Assembly (NCBI GenBank): GCA_003152975.1
Contig: PMBP01000175.1
Location: 1-6,921, forward strand
DNA: 6,921 nt
Direction: 5' to 3'
Source of the DNA: Phycisphaerales bacterium
GTDB lineage: Bacteria; Planctomycetota; Phycisphaerae; Sedimentisphaerales; Anaerohalosphaeraceae
Part shown: piece after piece, positions 4,843 through 6,921 of the stretch
Layout of the letters: every line of letters begins with the position of its first letter
How positions within the stretch are numbered: the first letter of the stretch is position 1
Program-made: the position numbers and the translations under genes
The notes under the pieces: model-generated
The model's database searches: none
What the model saw: only the letters and a program-made list of their open reading frames with translations
Told to the model about the DNA's origin: nothing

Positions 4843-6204
4843 ATGACAATCTCGGTAGAAGAAGTCTTTGAAACGGTCAACATGACCCTGCGGCATCACT
4901 TCGACATCCGCACGGTGACGCTGGGGATCAACCTGAAGGACTGCATGGACCGCAACCTCGGGGCGTTCTGCCGGCGGATCCGCAAGCGGATCGTCGAGAT
5001 GGGCCAGCAGCTCAACCGGATGGCGGACACCGTGGAGGATCAGTACGGCATCCCGATCACGAATCGGCGAATTGCCGTCACGCCGGTGTCGCTGCTGATG
5101 GAGCCGCTGCCGCAGCGGGAAAGCACGGCCGTGCGGATCGCGCGGGAACTGGACGGGGCCGCGGACAAAGCGGGGATCGACTTTATCGGCGGGTTCGGGG
5201 CGATGGTGCAAAAGGGCATGACGCGCAGCGACCGAACGCTGATGGAGGCGATTCCCGCGGCGCTGTCGGCCACAAAACGGCTGTGCGGATTTTTGAACCT
5301 GGCCTCGACGGCGGCGGGGATGAATATGACCGCGATCGCCGAGTTCGGGGACATTCTCAAGCGGCTGGCCAAGCGGACGAAAAACGGGATCGGATGCGCG
5401 AAGATTGCGGTGTTCGCCAATGTGCCGGAGGACAACCCCTTCATGGCCGGGGCCCACCACGGGATCGGGGAGCCGGATTATTCGCTGAACATCGGGATTT
5501 CGGGGCCGGGCGTGGTGCGGGCGGTCATTGATCAGAATCCGGAGTGTGATTTAACAGAACTTTCGGAGGTCATCAAACGCACCGTATTTAAGATCACCCG
5601 CGCCGGAGAGCTGATCGGGCGGGAGATGGCCCGGCTGATGCGGGTGGATTTTGGCATCGTGGATATCTCCCTGGCGGCCACGCCGAATGCGGGCGATTCG
5701 GTAGCCGAGATTGTCGAGTCGATGGGCGTGAGCCGGATGGGTCGTCCGGGCAGCACGGCGGCGCTGGCGATGCTGATCGACGCGGTGAAAAAAGGCGGCT
5801 CAATGGCCTCGGGCAATGTCGGCGGACTGTCGGGGACTTTCATCCCGGTCAGCGAAGACGCGGGGATGATCCGGGCCGTGCGGTCGGGCGCATTGAATCT
5901 GGAAAAGCTCGAGGCGTTGACGAGCGTCTGTTCAGTGGGGATGGACATGTTCGCCGTGCCGGGCGACACGCCGGCCGACGTCCTCAGCGCGATCATCGCC
6001 GACGAGCTGGCGATCGGTGTGGCCAACCACAAGACCACCAGCGTGCGCGTGATCCCGGTACCGGGCAAAAAGGCCGGGCAGATCGTGCACTTCGGCGGCT
6101 TGCTCGGGTCGGCGCCGATCATGAAAATTCCCCGGCAGGCGTCGCCGAAATTCATCGCCCGCAGGGGCCGGATCCCGGCGCCGATTCAGGCGCTACGAAA
6201 TTGA
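4843..6204 (+). CDS. UPF0210 (DUF711) family protein
   Basis: A full-length UPF0210/DUF711 protein (453 residues). It can be followed from FDIRTVTLGI (20-29) to the closing IPAPIQALRN, as in pneumococcal SP0239. Conserved blocks include ITNRRIAVTPVSL (72-84), FIGGFGAMVQKG (114-125), DNPFMAGAHHGIGEPD (197-212), GISGPGVV (218-225), FGIVDISLAATP (270-281), GGLSGTFIPVSED (327-339), KLEALTSVCSVGMDM (355-369) and HFGGLLG (416-422). The family is described structurally as related to the barrel of glycyl-radical enzymes (from memory), but I see no glycyl-radical signature and its reaction is not established. The upstream ACT gene is the conserved partner. The Shine-Dalgarno is weak (GGTGA, 4834-4838), so translation may rely on coupling or on a non-SD start. 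The stop codon lies inside the inverted repeat at 6193-6236. An acidic-His cluster in MAGAHHGIGEPD could be part of an active site (inference). Confidence 0.95.
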   Translation: MTISVEEVFETVNMTLRHHFDIRTVTLGINLKDCMDRNLGAFCRRIRKRIVEMGQQLNRMADTVEDQYGIPITNRRIAVTPVSLLMEPLPQRESTAVRIARELDGAADKAGIDFIGGFGAMVQKGMTRSDRTLMEAIPAALSATKRLCGFLNLASTAAGMNMTAIAEFGDILKRLAKRTKNGIGCAKIAVFANVPEDNPFMAGAHHGIGEPDYSLNIGISGPGVVRAVIDQNPECDLTELSEVIKRTVFKITRAGELIGREMARLMRVDFGIVDISLAATPNAGDSVAEIVESMGVSRMGRPGSTAALAMLIDAVKKGGSMASGNVGGLSGTFIPVSEDAGMIRAVRSGALNLEKLEALTSVCSVGMDMFAVPGDTPADVLSAIIADELAIGVANHKTTSVRVIPVPGKKAGQIVHFGGLLGSAPIMKIPRQASPKFIARRGRIPAPIQALRN

Positions 6205-6236
6205 CAATTTTCGATTTTCAATTTGATTTTTCGTAG
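6193..6236 (+). repeat. AT-rich inverted repeat spanning the DUF711 stop codon
   Basis: CTACGAAA (6193-6200), the last codons of the DUF711 gene, is the exact reverse complement of TTTCGTAG (6229-6236). Inside, AAATTGA (6198-6204), containing the TGA stop, pairs with TCAATTT (6218-6224). The two stems share three bases, so they compete or stack with a bulge. T-rich runs are present, but no T tract follows the outer stem. It could weakly end transcription or stabilise the 3' end; whether it separates the last gene from the operon is unclear. Confidence 0.5.
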
Positions 6237-6265
6237 TGCACAAGGTCCATGGGGCATTCGTCATT

Positions 6266-6271
6266 AGGAGG
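6266..6271 (+). promoter_or_regulatory. Strong ribosome binding site deciding the start of the last gene
   Basis: AGGAGG lies 7 bases before the ATG at 6279. It is the only perfect Shine-Dalgarno core in the window. It argues against the in-frame ATG at 6249, which has no ribosome site and would add ten residues (MGHSSLGGLG), two of whose codons this site occupies. Confidence 0.85.
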
Positions 6272-6278
6272 GCTTGGC

Positions 6279-6851
6279 ATGTGGAACGTAACGGAAACGC
6301 CGTGGCTGGGTTTGATTGTCGCGGGGCTGGCATTCGGCATTATCATGATGATTCGCCAGGCGGCCCCGGACAAACGGAACTGGAAGCAACTGGCGATCCC
6401 GGCGCTGATTTTGGCCGTGACGCTGGGGCTGGACTACTTCATCCGGACCGACCGTGAAAAGATCGTGGAGGTGTTTCGACAGGCCCGGCGGATGGGCGTT
6501 ACCCAGGACTTCTCGTCATTCAATCAGATCTTTTCGGCGGACTATCGGGACTCCCGCAACCGGAATCGGGACGAACTCCGCCGCTTCTGCGAAGAGTCGC
6601 TGGCGATGACAAGTCTGAAGAGCGTGCGGATCCGCAGTCAGGAACTCGATATCCGGGACGGAACGGCGACCGGTGACATCCGCCTGCGGGTCTGGCTGCA
6701 CTATCGCGGAGAGGAACTGGAGGTGCAGACACCCTACTGGGTCCGGTTGAGGGGCGAATTCGTCCGGTTGCCGGACGGGGAATGGAGAATCGTCAGCACG
6801 GAGATTGTTTCGGTTAACGACGATCCGATGGGATGGAGAGAAGTACCATAG
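6279..6851 (+). CDS. Small membrane protein with two N-terminal helices and NTF2-like domain
   Basis: I do not recognise a named family. From the ATG at 6279 the protein has 190 residues. Two hydrophobic helices lie at about 9-26 (WLGLIVAGLAFGIIMMI) and 38-55 (LAIPALILAVTLGLDYFI), joined by a short polar loop (QAAPDKRNWK). The basic charge of that loop suggests it is cytoplasmic, which would put both ends outside, but R56/R59 after the second helix leave this open. The soluble part (57-190) has the look of an NTF2/SnoaL-type alpha-beta cone: helices from REKIVEVFRQARRMG to CEESLAMT, then strands VRIRSQELDIRDGTATGDI, RLRVWLHYRG, LEVQTPYWVRLRGEF and a closing GEWRIVSTEIVSV. No catalytic residues are evident. 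It follows the DUF711 gene by 74 bases with its own strong ribosome site and may be translated well even if weakly transcribed. The link to the upstream genes is only positional. Confidence 0.82.
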   Translation: MWNVTETPWLGLIVAGLAFGIIMMIRQAAPDKRNWKQLAIPALILAVTLGLDYFIRTDREKIVEVFRQARRMGVTQDFSSFNQIFSADYRDSRNRNRDELRRFCEESLAMTSLKSVRIRSQELDIRDGTATGDIRLRVWLHYRGEELEVQTPYWVRLRGEFVRLPDGEWRIVSTEIVSVNDDPMGWREVP

Positions 6852-6921
6852 CAAAATTAAATGTCAAAATTCAACTATAAAAAATAGTGGAATATCTTTA
6901 ATGTATTTGGGAAAGGGCGAG
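6852..6921. other. AT-rich end of window without a supported gene
   Basis: Composition drops sharply to AT-rich after the TAG at 6849-6851. A short inverted repeat, ACTAT (6874-6878) and ATAGT (6884-6888) around an AAAAA loop, is visible but lacks a following T tract. An ATG at 6901 opens a frame to the window end without a ribosome site. The stretch may be a terminator region, a promoter region for a gene beyond the window, or both. Confidence 0.4.

Noticed and set aside
3693..4883. Minus-strand open frame (396 codons) opposite surE and the ACT gene
   Set aside because: It lies antisense to two genes with unmistakable family motifs and has no recognisable domain of its own.
4366..5460. Minus-strand open frame (364 codons) opposite DUF711
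   Set aside because: It is rich in Arg, His, Pro and Asp, with no domain and no ribosome site; it is antisense to a conserved gene.
6201..6230. Promoter with perfect TTGACA in front of the last gene
   Set aside because: No acceptable -10 hexamer occurs at 16-18 bases; the best candidate, TTTGAT, is at 15 bases and lies within the inverted repeat.
6249..6278. Upstream ATG start for the last gene
   Set aside because: There is no ribosome site before it, whereas AGGAGG precedes the ATG at 6279 at the right distance.
6901..6921. Start of another gene at the window end
   Set aside because: There is no ribosome site and only seven codons are visible, so it cannot be supported.
1..6921. Defence system, CRISPR array, prophage, insertion sequence, tRNA or riboswitch
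   Set aside because: I found no direct-repeat array, transposase, integrase, tRNA cloverleaf or recognised aptamer motif on either strand; every substantial gene has a housekeeping or envelope-type explanation.

Overview
The window looks like an ordinary chromosomal segment of a moderately GC-rich, free-living bacterium. A Planctomycetota origin (Phycisphaerae-like) is the best guess. It rests on style rather than on any marker gene: a secreted-type right-handed beta-helix protein opening with a DGSSW...TIQAA segment, a membrane-anchored coiled-coil protein with a BRCT-like tail, weak Shine-Dalgarno sites on several genes, and short AT-rich TTTTCGATTTTC spacers. No rRNA or tRNA is present to confirm the taxonomy.

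Layout. Positions 1-1059 hold the 3' part of a beta-helix protein gene whose start lies outside the window. Positions 1060-1376 are non-coding and carry a GC-rich hairpin, a palindromic repeat of a type dispersed in many bacterial genomes, and a promoter. Positions 1377-2813 (+) encode a 478-residue membrane-anchored coiled-coil protein with a BRCT-like C-terminus. It converges on nnrE (2868-3578, minus; NAD(P)H-hydrate epimerase) across a strong UUCG-loop terminator. nnrE is divergent from surE (3684-4469, +; nucleotidase). The two are separated by 105 bp carrying back-to-back promoters whose -35 hexamers touch. After surE, on the same strand, come a UPF0237 ACT-domain protein (4483-4794), its usual partner the UPF0210/DUF711 protein (4843-6204), and a small two-helix membrane protein with an NTF2-like soluble domain (6279-6851). 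The last 70 bases are AT-rich and hold no supported gene.

How the genes fit together. surE, the ACT gene and the DUF711 gene are closely spaced and probably co-transcribed from the surE promoter. NnrE repairs hydrated NAD(P)H and SurE dephosphorylates nucleotides, so the divergent pair has a nucleotide-housekeeping flavour. The ACT + DUF711 pair is widely conserved but biochemically uncharacterised. Its placement behind surE is a hint rather than proof of a link to small-molecule metabolism.

I found no defence system, CRISPR array, prophage or insertion sequence. The most noteworthy signals are the divergent promoter architecture, which predicts a leaderless nnrE mRNA, the BRCT-like fold on a membrane-anchored coiled coil, and the regularly spaced cysteines of the beta-helix protein.
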